Shown in pieces: positions 1 through 6,183 of a DNA stretch of 6,504 nucleotides; within the stretch, counting starts at the first letter, position 1; each line of letters starts with the position of its first letter. A program made the position numbers and the translations under genes. Source of the DNA: Nitrospira sp. (GTDB lineage: Bacteria; Nitrospirota; Nitrospiria; Nitrospirales; Nitrospiraceae); NCBI GenBank assembly GCA_020697375.1, contig JAJFBJ010000156.1, positions 1-6,504 on the forward strand. The letters run 5' to 3'. The notes under the pieces were generated by a model. It ran no database searches, was not told the origin of the DNA, and saw nothing but the letters and a program-made list of their open reading frames with translations.

Positions 1-232
1 GTTGTTCGACTTGCTGGGGGCGGAATCGCGATGCGGTGTCACCCTGACCGAATCATTCGCCATGTGGCCTGCGGCGTCCGTGAGCGGTCTCTATTTCGCG
101 CATCCTCAGGCCAAGTATTTTGCGGTGGGAAAAATCAATAAGGACCAGGTCGAAGACTATGCGTCCCGCAAGAAGCTACCTATGGGCGAAGTGGAGCGGT
201 GGCTCGCTCCGAATCTGAACTACGACGCATAA
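1..232 (+). CDS. metH: Cobalamin-dependent methionine synthase, C-terminal end only (partial)
   Basis: This is the last 76 or so codons of a gene that begins left of the window; the reading frame is already open at base 2 and stops with TAA at 230-232. The protein ends in a stretch typical of the AdoMet-dependent reactivation domain of Met[19 protein letters not shown], then YFAVGKI and DQVEDYA, and a terminus [12 protein letters not shown] that closely parallels the E. coli MetH ending [13 protein letters not shown] as I recall it. MetH transfers a methyl group from 5-methyltetrahydrofolate to homocysteine through cobalamin; this domain binds S-adenosylmethionine and re-methylates cobalamin that has become oxidised. 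Only the C-terminal part of that domain can be seen, so the zinc, folate and B12 domains cannot be checked. The natural C-terminus is present and shows no damage. The identification is based on remembered family sequence and is strong. Confidence 0.93.
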   Translation, partial: LFDLLGAESRCGVTLTESFAMWPAASVSGLYFAHPQAKYFAVGKINKDQVEDYASRKKLPMGEVERWLAPNLNYDA

Positions 233-355
233 CAGGATGGTGAAAAAGGCCGCCAGCTTTGTTCTCGCATCGCACAGAGGCTCAACGTACCGCAAGGGTA
301 CGCTTCGCCTCTGTGCTCGCTGCGGCCTCGCTGGACGGTCTTTTTGACCATCCTG
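233..355. repeat. Long imperfect palindrome between metH and the convergent gene; possible dispersed intergenic repeat
   Basis: The sequence begins immediately after the metH stop codon. The outer arms, 233-257 and 330-355, are reverse complements apart from two mismatches and one single-base gap. Inside them is a perfect 10-bp stem (272-281 with 307-316, GCACAGAGGC) and at the tip a perfect 6-bp stem (286-291 with 297-302, CGTACC) around a 5-base loop. The stretches 258-271 and 317-329 pair poorly and would form an internal loop. The right arm carries a run of five T, the left arm a run of five A, so a transcript from either side could fold and possibly terminate. Its symmetry and position in a convergent gap are typical of REP- or MITE-like intergenic repeats. 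I recall similar sequences in Nitrospira genomes, but only one copy is in this window, so membership of a family is an inference. Confidence 0.75.
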
Positions 356-424
356 CGGGCGCTCTCCACGTTGCTTCGAACTCCTGGAACTTTGTGTTTT
401 GGGCGGCCGAACTAACGGGATAAG

Positions 425-922
425 TTAGTTCTTGACGGCTTCGAGGGCTGGGGGTACGGCAGGGGAGGCGGCCATGCCTGAGATAACGGTCGCGAGCGAA
501 GATTTGATCCAGCGATAACGTTCTTCCGCCCAGGCATTGAAGGCATCCGCGTTCTCAAACACCAGTTCCCAAGCCTTGGCTGCATCCAACAGCAGGAGCT
601 GATGCGGGCGATTCTGTCCGGGGAAATACACCACCAGCACGGCCGACTTGCCGGTGAGGCTCACATCCGAAAAAACATGGATCATGGCCGCTGCCGGGAT
701 GGATACTTCGCGCGTGGCTGCTTCGACGAGCGGCTGGTACAGGCGGTTGAGCAGGTGCGTGGTGTCTTCATAGGGGCTCGCCGTTCTTAGCAGCCTGGGA
801 TTGGGCTTGTCACCGAATAAATTGTCGGTGAGATAGGTCGCGGCTTCCCAGGTCGGCATCATGCCGGACGAAGCGAGGCTCTCGCAGAGGTAGGCAATCC
901 AGTTTCGCGGCATCGTGGTCAT
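425..922 (-). CDS. Protein of unknown function (165 aa), translationally coupled to the HD-GYP regulator
   Basis: I do not recognise this protein. It has no signal peptide, no membrane segment and no motif I can name. The N-terminal half is helix-like (MPRNWIAYLCESLASSGMMP); residues of about 90-113 alternate as expected for beta strands (SAVLVVYFPG, then HQLLLLD). A helical region rich in Trp and aromatic residues follows (AWAEERYRWIKSS), then a low-complexity Ala/Pro tail. It is probably a soluble cytoplasmic protein. The ATG at 922 overlaps the TGA of the upstream regulator gene as ATGA, and an AGGAT ribosome site lies about 9 bases before it within that gene, so the two are very likely translated together; a second Met at codon 4 is less well placed. 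The coupling suggests a role linked to the HD-GYP protein, for example as an output or modifier partner, but nothing in the sequence proves this. Confidence 0.8.
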   Translation of the reverse strand: MTTMPRNWIAYLCESLASSGMMPTWEAATYLTDNLFGDKPNPRLLRTASPYEDTTHLLNRLYQPLVEAATREVSIPAAAMIHVFSDVSLTGKSAVLVVYFPGQNRPHQLLLLDAAKAWELVFENADAFNAWAEERYRWIKSSLATVISGMAASPAVPPALEAVKN

Positions 923-2094
923 GGTCGCGTATCCTGATCCTGAATCGAAAAACGCCGCCGGGACACGGATGACCAGGTCGGGTCCGTAAACTGATCATAG
1001 ATGCGTTTGATGTCGTCCATCGAAGCAAAAAAGATATCAAGAAGATCGGGATCGAAATGCGTCCCGCGTTCTTTCAGCATGAGCTCCTTCGCATGATCGA
1101 AGTCGTACGCCGGTTTGTATACCCGCTGAGTGGTGAGGGCGTCGAAGTTGTCCGCGATGGCCGTGATCCTTCCCTCTAATGGAATGTCCTCTCCCTTGAG
1201 TCCGCGAGGATAACCCGTTCCATCATAGCGCTCATGGTGCGTCCATGCGATGAGCGCGGCGATTTTCAGCAGCTCAGAATCGGAACCGGCTAAAATCCGG
1301 TACCCGATCTCGGTATGTTGCGCGATCACCTTGAACTCTTCCGGGGTGAACTTGCCGGGTTTGAGCAGCACATGGTCGGGGGTGCCGATTTTGCCGATGT
1401 CATGCATGGGGCTGGCGGTGCGGATGAGATCGCATCGGTCCGGTGACAAGCCGTAGCGACGTGCCAGAAGTTCGCAATAGTGGCTCATCCGTTGAATGTG
1501 CTGCGCCGTCGAGCTGTCGCGAAATTCGGCGGCGATGGCGAGCCGCTGAATGGTTTCCTCCCGTGACAGGCGCAGTTCTTTTTCGCTGCGCTCCAACCAT
1601 TCAAGAGCCTGCTGCAGCGCGATCGTCCGCGTCCGGACGACTTCCTCCAGATTTTCGCGATGCATGACGTTTTCGATTTCTAACTTGCGCCGTCGCAAGG
1701 CATTGGCCACGTTGATCAACACCTCATTCGCTTCAAACGGCTTGATCACATATCCGAAGGCTCCCATATCCAGGGCCGCATTCGCAAGGACAGGGCTGTC
1801 GAGGCCGGTAACCATGATGACGGCGGTGGCGCCATATTGGGCAAGAATATGGCGGACGAGATCCATGCCCGATTCGCCCGGCATGTTGACATCGCACAGG
1901 ACCAGCGCATAGGACGTTCTCTCCAGGTGCTGGCGAGCCTCTCGCGATTCTCCGGCGAGGGTCACGTGGTACCCGTGCGGCTCAAGAAGATAACCCAATA
2001 GCCGCCGGATGGGTTCTTCATCATCCACGATGAGGATGTTGCGGTTTTCCAGGAGCGATTGATTGGTCTGATGGGTGAGGGTCTGGTTGCTCAT
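919..2094 (-). CDS. Response regulator with receiver and HD-GYP domains, predicted cyclic di-GMP phosphodiesterase (RpfG-like)
   Basis: The 391-residue protein has an N-terminal receiver domain at about 18-135, with the acidic pair D24/D25, phospho-acceptor D68 in LCDVNMPG, T96 and K118 in the KPF motif. A charged, probably coiled-coil linker follows (about 133-185), then an HD-GYP domain at about 186-370. The catalytic set appears complete: H231-D232 in HDIGKIG, H260, the signature HHERYDGTGYP at 286-296, and D315 in IADNFDAL. Family knowledge says that such proteins hydrolyse cyclic di-GMP to pGpG or GMP, with phosphorylation of the receiver controlling activity. No sensor kinase is encoded in the window, so its partner is unknown. 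There is no DNA-binding domain; it acts in the cytoplasm by altering second-messenger levels. The start at 2094 is the only ATG before the receiver core, but it has no clear ribosome site. It overlaps the next minus-strand gene by 4 bases. Confidence 0.93.
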   Translation of the reverse strand: MSNQTLTHQTNQSLLENRNILIVDDEEPIRRLLGYLLEPHGYHVTLAGESREARQHLERTSYALVLCDVNMPGESGMDLVRHILAQYGATAVIMVTGLDSPVLANAALDMGAFGYVIKPFEANEVLINVANALRRRKLEIENVMHRENLEEVVRTRTIALQQALEWLERSEKELRLSREETIQRLAIAAEFRDSSTAQHIQRMSHYCELLARRYGLSPDRCDLIRTASPMHDIGKIGTPDHVLLKPGKFTPEEFKVIAQHTEIGYRILAGSDSELLKIAALIAWTHHERYDGTGYPRGLKGEDIPLEGRITAIADNFDALTTQRVYKPAYDFDHAKELMLKERGTHFDPDLLDIFFASMDDIKRIYDQFTDPTWSSVSRRRFSIQDQDTRP

Positions 2095-2423
2095 AGAGCC
2101 GGCTCGCGAGGTTAAGTTGGTCGATTCATTACATCCGGGACAGAATCGTTATCGGCCGAATGACCGTGAGTCTAAAGCGTGAGAGCAATAAAGAGGTGCA
2201 CCTTTTATGCCATGTTACCGTCTCCGGAACGTCCTTAAATGGGAAGCGCAGGACTGCCGCATAAATGGACTCACCGCTTTGATAATGTGAAAAAGATCCT
2301 GTGGATCACCGGCGCCGCTCATTGCTCTCGGGGGTTTCCATCGGTCCGTCAACTCTGACGCCGGCACGTCGATTATCCGTACGGTATGAATATGTTGCGA
2401 GGAAATTCCAGGCCATGATCGAT
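2095..2423. other. Divergent intergenic spacer, non-coding
   Basis: This spacer separates the minus-strand HD-GYP gene from the + strand rph operon. Apart from the sigma-54-like element and a small GATCC-TGT-GGATC hairpin at 2295-2307, I see no RNA gene, repeat or believable reading frame in it. Short open frames on both strands here run into rph or lack a ribosome site. It is longer than promoters alone would need, so an unrecognised regulatory RNA leader is possible but not supported. Confidence 0.5.
2197..2212 (-). promoter_or_regulatory. Candidate sigma-54 (RpoN) promoter for the HD-GYP operon
   Basis: Read on the minus strand, the sequence is TGGCATAAAAGGTGCA. It has the invariant GG and GC elements exactly 10 bases apart and agrees with most of the consensus TGGCAC-N5-TTGCA. 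Transcription would start near 2185, giving a leader of about 90 bases before the regulator's ATG at 2094. It is in the right place and orientation, and no better sigma-70 promoter was seen in that spacer. A single match of this quality can occur by chance, and no activator site was recognised. Confidence 0.35.
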
Positions 2424-2452
2424 TTGCTCTTTGCCGACCCCTTCCCTATAAT
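2424..2452 (+). promoter_or_regulatory. Sigma-70-type promoter of the rph-rdgB operon
   Basis: A perfect -10 box TATAAT lies at 2447-2452. It is preceded by TTGCTC at 2424-2429, a partial -35 match that keeps the key TTG, with the ideal 17-base spacing. The expected start is near 2459, leaving a leader of about 35 bases that contains the strong ribosome site of rph. The position, strand and spacing all fit. Confidence 0.7.
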
Positions 2453-2493
2453 CCGCTTCTTTCGATTTTGGTTGCGGGAAGGAGCGAGAGTCA

Positions 2494-3237
2494 ATGGGAA
2501 GTGGCGAGGGAATGAGTCGGATCGATGGGCGGCGTCTCGATGAGGTCCGTCCTGTCAAGGTGACGCGGAATTTCACCAAACATGCCGAAGGGTCGGTCTT
2601 GATCGAGATGGGTGACACCAAGGTTATTTGCACCGCTTCAGTGGAGGAGAAGGTTCCCCCTTTTCTGAGGGACAAGGGCCGAGGATGGGTCACGGCGGAA
2701 TATGCCATGCTCCCGAGAGCCACCCACGATCGATCCCCCAGGGAGTCGGTCAAGGGAAAGCAAGGGGGGCGCACGCTCGAAATTCAACGTTTGGTCGGCC
2801 GTGCCTTGCGATCGGTTGTTGATACGACCCGCATGGGTGAGCGCACCATCTGGATCGATTGCGACGTCATTCAGGCCGACGGCGGAACCCGCACGGCTTC
2901 CATTACCGGAGCGTTCATTGCCCTCGCAGACGCGTTGGCCTTGTTGAGAAAGAAGGAATTGCTGAAGAAGAATCCGCTCCTGGATTACCTGGCGGCGATC
3001 AGCGTCGGAAAGGTCGGCGGCGCGGTGATGGTGGACTTGGCCTATGAAGAAGACTCGCAGGCAGATGTGGATCTGAATCTCGTGATGACGGGCGCCGGAC
3101 GTTATGTTGAAATCCAGGGCACCGCGGAGCACACACCTTTCGACAAAAAAGATATGGACCAGTTTCTCGACCTCGGCTGGGGAGCGATCCGGGAATTGGT
3201 AGAAATGCAAAAGTCGTTGATCGGTTCCATCGCCTGA
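2494..3237 (+). CDS. rph: Ribonuclease PH
   Basis: RNase PH is a phosphate-dependent 3' exoribonuclease that trims the 3' ends of tRNA precursors and acts as a ring-shaped hexamer in the cytoplasm. The 247-residue product has the family layout from end to end: [14 protein letters not shown] near the start, [31 protein letters not shown], the phosphate-binding loop [12 protein letters not shown] (about 128-139, with R133), and [16 protein letters not shown] (about 178-193), whose D181 and D187 match the acidic active-site pair known in the family. The length is normal. I chose the ATG at 2494 because GGGAAGGAG at 2476-2484 sits 9 bases before it. An in-frame ATG at 2512 would give the more usual MSR-DGR beginning (241 residues), and the GAGGG before it is too close to be ideal. 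It is the first gene of an operon with rdgB, 2 bases upstream of it. Confidence 0.96.
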   Translation: MGSGEGMSRIDGRRLDEVRPVKVTRNFTKHAEGSVLIEMGDTKVICTASVEEKVPPFLRDKGRGWVTAEYAMLPRATHDRSPRESVKGKQGGRTLEIQRLVGRALRSVVDTTRMGERTIWIDCDVIQADGGTRTASITGAFIALADALALLRKKELLKKNPLLDYLAAISVGKVGGAVMVDLAYEEDSQADVDLNLVMTGAGRYVEIQGTAEHTPFDKKDMDQFLDLGWGAIRELVEMQKSLIGSIA

Positions 3238-3239
3238 CC

Positions 3240-3854
3240 ATGCGGATTGTGCTGGCCACCGGAAATCGGCATAAGAGGCAGGAACTAGTCGCTCTTCTGC
3301 AGGATGTGAATGTCACCATTCAGACGCTGGACGATTTTCCCGATGCGCCGCAGGTGATTGAAGACGGCGAAACCTGCGAAGCGAATGCCATAAAAAAGGC
3401 CGTGGAGATTGCGCGCTACACAGGGTTGCCGGCAGTCGCGGACGACACGGGGTTGGAAGTGGATGCGCTCGGCGGCCGCCCCGGAGTATACGCGGCTCGT
3501 TACGCGGGAGACCATGCCAGCTACGAAGACAATTGCCGGAAACTTTTGCACGAACTTCGTGAGGTGCCTCAAGCTGAACGACAGGCTCGATTCGTGACGG
3601 TGGCCGCGATTGCCCTGCCCACGGGCAAGACGATGACGGTGAAAGGGACATTGGAAGGATACATTGCCGAGGAAGCCGCCGGTATCCACGGATTTGGCTA
3701 TGATCCGTTGTTCGTTGTACCAGAATATCAGCAAACTCTGGCGCAGCTGCCACTCGGAATTAAAAACAAGATCAGTCATCGTGCCCGAGCTTTTGAACAG
3801 GCCAAGGATCTCTTGCGGAAAATGATGATGGAAGGACATTCCGTCCTGACGTAG
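3240..3854 (+). CDS. rdgB: XTP/dITP pyrophosphatase (RdgB/HAM1 family)
   Basis: This enzyme cleaves XTP, ITP and dITP to the monophosphate and pyrophosphate, which keeps deaminated purines out of DNA and RNA. The 204 residues match the usual family length. Visible motifs are the N-terminal nucleotide-binding TGNRHKRQEL (T7, N9, K12), EDGETCEANAIKKA (41-54), the metal/catalytic region VADDTGLEVDALGGRPGVYAARYAG (starting at 66; D68, D69), the loop GFGYDPLF (151-158), and the base-recognition segment KNKISHRARAF (175-185). The ATG at 3240 is 2 bases beyond the rph stop and has no ribosome site of its own, so it is probably translated by ribosomes finishing rph. Pairing of rph with rdgB is common across bacteria and places tRNA trimming next to nucleotide-pool cleaning. 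No clear terminator follows. Confidence 0.95.
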   Translation: MRIVLATGNRHKRQELVALLQDVNVTIQTLDDFPDAPQVIEDGETCEANAIKKAVEIARYTGLPAVADDTGLEVDALGGRPGVYAARYAGDHASYEDNCRKLLHELREVPQAERQARFVTVAAIALPTGKTMTVKGTLEGYIAEEAAGIHGFGYDPLFVVPEYQQTLAQLPLGIKNKISHRARAFEQAKDLLRKMMMEGHSVLT

Positions 3855-4013
3855 CCCCCTCTGTAGTCTCCTTTGTTCCTACTCTCCGATTGCTGTGGAA
3901 CCGGACGACCCCGTACGCTGCTCGTGAATCAACTCTATCGCCAAGCTAGAGCCATATATTCAGCCTGTCTCTGAGCATTGTGTCGCCACCACAGGATGTG
4001 GGCGGGAACTCGT

Positions 4014-4715
4014 TCAATGTGGTGAAGAGGTCCAACCTTTTTCCGCCATGCAGCGCAGATAGGTATCGTAGGGATTGGAAAGAGACTTCTGTGAAAACTG
4101 AATGCATAAACTTTCATCAAAGGCCCGCCGTTCCGCTGTCGAGCGTTCCGGATTGGTGGTCCGATTCTCCTGCGGCGCAGGAGGACGCTCCAGCGCCGGG
4201 ACAGCGCCGCTTTGAACAGTCGCCGCCGGAACATTGTTCGGCAAATTGGTTTCGCGCGGGTCATCAATCGACGTCAGCGCACGTTGACTCTGCTCCTGAG
4301 TCGCACAATGGGGATACCCGTAAGGATCCACAATGACTCGATCAGCCGGACAGGGGGCTTGCTTGGTTGCCTGACCGTGAGGAGCGGGGCCCACGAGCGG
4401 TTGCAGTTTTACCCATTCATATCCCCGAGCGACCATACACTTGTTGTAGGATTGGGAACCGCTCTCTGATGCGGACGGATGTCGCGCAAGGATGGTGTCG
4501 CCCTCCGGCGCCCTGTCTACCGTGACCCGCTCGATTCCTTCACGTACGCAGTCCTGGGAGTCGCGACGATAGTCCGCGCTGAATTGAGGCTGAGCTACCC
4601 CTGGCTTGGCCCAGAAGCCTTGTTCGACTGGTTGACAGGAAGATGAGGCTAACATAACCATCACCAGCGCAATGACTGTGCTGGGTGGGCCGGCATTTCC
4701 AGGCGCCATGGGCAT
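4014..4715 (-). CDS. Probable secreted lipoprotein with two copies of a cysteine-containing repeat
   Basis: With the start used here the protein has 233 residues. It begins with a short N-terminus and a hydrophobic stretch (STVIALVMVMLASSSC) ending at C27, which could be a lipoprotein processing site, although the residue at -3 is Ser and not the usual Leu. The mature part has two related units: D-x-C56 followed by YNKCMVARGYEWV (C93), and C204 followed by YLRCMAEKGW (C222). Each is a Cys, a spacer, then Y-x-x-CM-x-x-x-G-aromatic, a pattern I associate with small envelope proteins of unknown function. C122 and C137 lie between, followed by a Pro/Arg-rich disordered linker. The paired Cys residues probably form disulfides outside the cytoplasm. 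An open frame extends to an ATG at 4757, but that start has no ribosome site, whereas GGA lies 6 bases before 4715; 4709 is also possible. The gene is alone and converges on rdgB. Confidence 0.75.
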   Translation of the reverse strand: MPMAPGNAGPPSTVIALVMVMLASSSCQPVEQGFWAKPGVAQPQFSADYRRDSQDCVREGIERVTVDRAPEGDTILARHPSASESGSQSYNKCMVARGYEWVKLQPLVGPAPHGQATKQAPCPADRVIVDPYGYPHCATQEQSQRALTSIDDPRETNLPNNVPAATVQSGAVPALERPPAPQENRTTNPERSTAERRAFDESLCIQFSQKSLSNPYDTYLRCMAEKGWTSSPH

Positions 4716-4783
4716 AATACATCCAGAGGGACCGGACGATAGGGAAGCCACTTGCATGGAGGCAGATCGGCCCGGCAGTTCGC

Positions 4784-4789
4784 AGTATA
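4784..4789 (-). promoter_or_regulatory. Possible -10 box for the lipoprotein gene
   Basis: On the minus strand the sequence reads TATACT, five of six matches to the -10 consensus. It would start transcription near 4777 and give a leader of about 60 bases. No convincing -35 box is found at the normal distance, so this is a weak call that rests mainly on position. Confidence 0.25.
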
Positions 4790-5026
4790 AGCTTTCAACA
4801 ATTCCGGCACCACCCTATCGGCCGCGATTCTTCAGCCGCTTTACGATCGTTGCTCCTTACCCAGTAAAAATATGCTGATACATGTGATGACCATCAGGGC
4901 TTGTTATCGTCGTTCCGGCAGAGGCGTTATCCCTGCTGGAGACAAACCTTTGTTGACCCAATGTTCGCACCTGTGAGAACATCCGGTCATGTTGGCTCAT
5001 GATTTGAACACTTATAAAGATGCGTT

Positions 5027-5058
5027 TTGCACTTTCCGAGATGACGCCTCTTTATAAA
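5027..5058 (+). promoter_or_regulatory. Possible promoter of tRNA-Pro
   Basis: TATAAA at 5053-5058 is a five-of-six -10 match that would start transcription about 10 bases before the tRNA. The best -35 candidate, TTGCAC at 5027-5032, is four of six but 20 bases away, longer than the usual 16-18. A second TATAAA at 5013-5018 is an alternative -10. The general location is likely, but the exact elements are uncertain. Confidence 0.3.
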
Positions 5059-5075
5059 GGTGAAACCCATTACGT

Positions 5076-5153
<78 letters not shown>

Positions 5154-5197
5154 TAAAAGCAAGTAGTTGCGACATCACATCTTCTGTTTAAGTTACC

Positions 5198-5217
5198 AGG
5201 GTCACGGATAGGGTCAC
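5198..5217 (+). repeat. Short direct repeat AGGGTCAC downstream of tRNA-Pro
   Basis: AGGGTCAC occurs at 5198-5205 and again at 5210-5217, a 12-base period. It is upstream of an unrecognised membrane protein gene and could be a binding site for a regulator or a remnant of a mobile element end. Eight bases is short enough for chance. Confidence 0.3.
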
Positions 5218-5305
5218 AATCAGAGGCCTTTCCCGTTGCACCTCGCTTTTTCCCCCTCCATTCCACGACTGGTTTTAAACGATATCTTTTTGGTGAGGCA
5301 TTGCA

Positions 5306-5854
5306 ATGTTGTGGGGGTTTGATTTCCTAATCTTCGCCGGCATTCTAGCCGCCGGTGCTTCCCTTCTGACTATAAGATCCGTTTTAGGACCACCATCGCC
5401 AGAACTGTCAGCTTCTTTCTATGGTAAAAACCTATTTCAATTTCGCAACCAGATTAGGATGCGGTATGAGGCGATCGCTGGCACCATATGGATGAGTTTA
5501 AGCCTGGCCGCAATGTCCGCGGGGACTATCTTAATGTCAATTGGTCAGCCCAAAATCGTTTTGCGCGAATCACTGATCCATATACTTCTACTACTTGCAG
5601 TCGGGCGTGTTTGTTTTTGGATAACTACGCTTATTACAAATTGCATTAGCCGGAAGGTTTATATTCCCGAGATCATCGAGTCCTATAGAGGACTGTATGA
5701 TCGCTGTGTTGCTTTACTCAGCGAGGCTGGAAGGCTAGACCTTGTTACTCAGGAACTGGATAAGATCGGAACTCTGATTGATCGACCTCGCAATAAGAAT
5801 GAAGATAACGACACATACCTTCGACGCCTGAGGCCGCATTTTTACGAGAATTAG
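5306..5854 (+). CDS. Membrane protein of unknown function (182 aa, about three helices)
   Basis: I do not recognise a family. Hydrophobic segments suitable for crossing the membrane lie at about 5-24 ([19 protein letters not shown]), 57-80 ([20 protein letters not shown]) and 87-112 ([20 protein letters not shown]). A polar loop with [10 protein letters not shown] lies between the first two. The last 65 or so residues (from about 118) are soluble and charged, with helix-like [23 protein letters not shown] and [18 protein letters not shown], and probably form a cytoplasmic tail. The start ATG at 5306 is well supported by GGTGAGG (5292-5298), 7 bases upstream. Codon choice includes ATA, AGA, TTA and CTA, unlike the GC-rich rph and rdgB genes, which fits acquisition from another source. 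It is the first gene after tRNA-Pro and stands alone; no operon partner with a known role is visible. Confidence 0.75.
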   Translation: MLWGFDFLIFAGILAAGASLLTIRSVLGPPSPELSASFYGKNLFQFRNQIRMRYEAIAGTIWMSLSLAAMSAGTILMSIGQPKIVLRESLIHILLLLAVGRVCFWITTLITNCISRKVYIPEIIESYRGLYDRCVALLSEAGRLDLVTQELDKIGTLIDRPRNKNEDNDTYLRRLRPHFYEN

Positions 5855-5947
5855 CTAGTAGGCCGTCCGTGGCGCGCAAGATTGAAGATTGTTCAGGGCA
5901 GGGTGGGGACCGGTGCAGGTGCTGGAATAAACCTACTGAGGGGCATT

Positions 5948-6133
5948 ATGGGACTAATTACAATCCGTAAGTACCATATCAATACAAGCGCGATTCAATA
6001 TGCCGTTCAAATGAAAGACAAGGTTCATGTTTATTTTCATGGCGATAAGGTCGTCATTGTCACACCTGCAGAATGGGAAGCAATTGCTGCCACATTCCAG
6101 TCACCGATCATTCCACCGGCCGGTACTGCGTAG
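5948..6133 (+). CDS. Small protein of unknown function (61 aa)
   Basis: The product is MGLITIRKYHINTSAIQYAV followed by a strand-like segment KVHVYFHGDKVVIVTPAEW and a short Pro-rich end. It has no membrane segment or recognised motif; alternating hydrophobic residues suggest a small beta-rich soluble fold. The frame is open back to a TTG at 5882, but the ATG at 5948 is the better start because GAGGGG at 5938-5943 lies 4 bases before it, and the extra upstream residues are Gly-rich and look untranslated. It lies 93 bases after the membrane protein gene and about 50 bases before a DUF72 gene, all on the same strand, so co-transcription is possible. The good ribosome site and a plausible protein composition support it as real, but without a homologue it could be spurious. 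Confidence 0.55.
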   Translation: MGLITIRKYHINTSAIQYAVQMKDKVHVYFHGDKVVIVTPAEWEAIAATFQSPIIPPAGTA

Positions 6134-6183
6134 TGCCACAACTGACCATAAAGCAGCGCTGACTTCAGAGACACCGAAGCCCC

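Larger units (their letters stand above)
4716..5075. other. Intergenic region between the lipoprotein gene and tRNA-Pro
   Basis: This stretch of about 360 bases has no gene I can support. It should hold the outward promoters of the minus-strand lipoprotein gene and of the + strand tRNA. An isolated TAAGGAG-like ribosome site on the minus strand, near 4855, is not followed by a usable start. Close to the tRNA, TTATAAAGATG (5012-5022) is repeated 40 bases later as TTATAAAGGTG (5052-5062). Confidence 0.5.

Noticed and set aside
410..430. Perfect 7-bp hairpin AACTAAC / GTTAGTT over the stop codon of the 165-aa gene
   Set aside because: Short, A/T-rich and not followed by a T-run on either strand, so not a convincing terminator.
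1550..1912. Plus-strand 120-codon open frame opposite the HD-GYP gene
   Set aside because: Antisense to the conserved receiver and linker region; rich in Arg and Ser as expected of a shadow frame.
2301..2543. Plus-strand 80-codon open frame in the spacer before rph
   Set aside because: Runs over the rph promoter and start in another frame, with a composition unlike a protein and no ribosome site.
2638..3210. Long minus-strand open frame of 190 codons inside rph
   Set aside because: Entirely antisense to a highly conserved enzyme, with no family resemblance; a by-product of GC-rich codon use.
3285..3839. Minus-strand open frame of 184 codons inside rdgB
   Set aside because: Shadow of rdgB; no ribosome site or recognisable motif.
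3833..3847. AGGAC / GTCCT hairpin at the end of rdgB
   Set aside because: Only 5 bp, lies inside the coding sequence and has no T-run after it.
3984..4004. CCACA-GGA-TGTGG hairpin downstream of the lipoprotein gene
   Set aside because: Short stem with a bulge when extended and no T-run; not a supported terminator.
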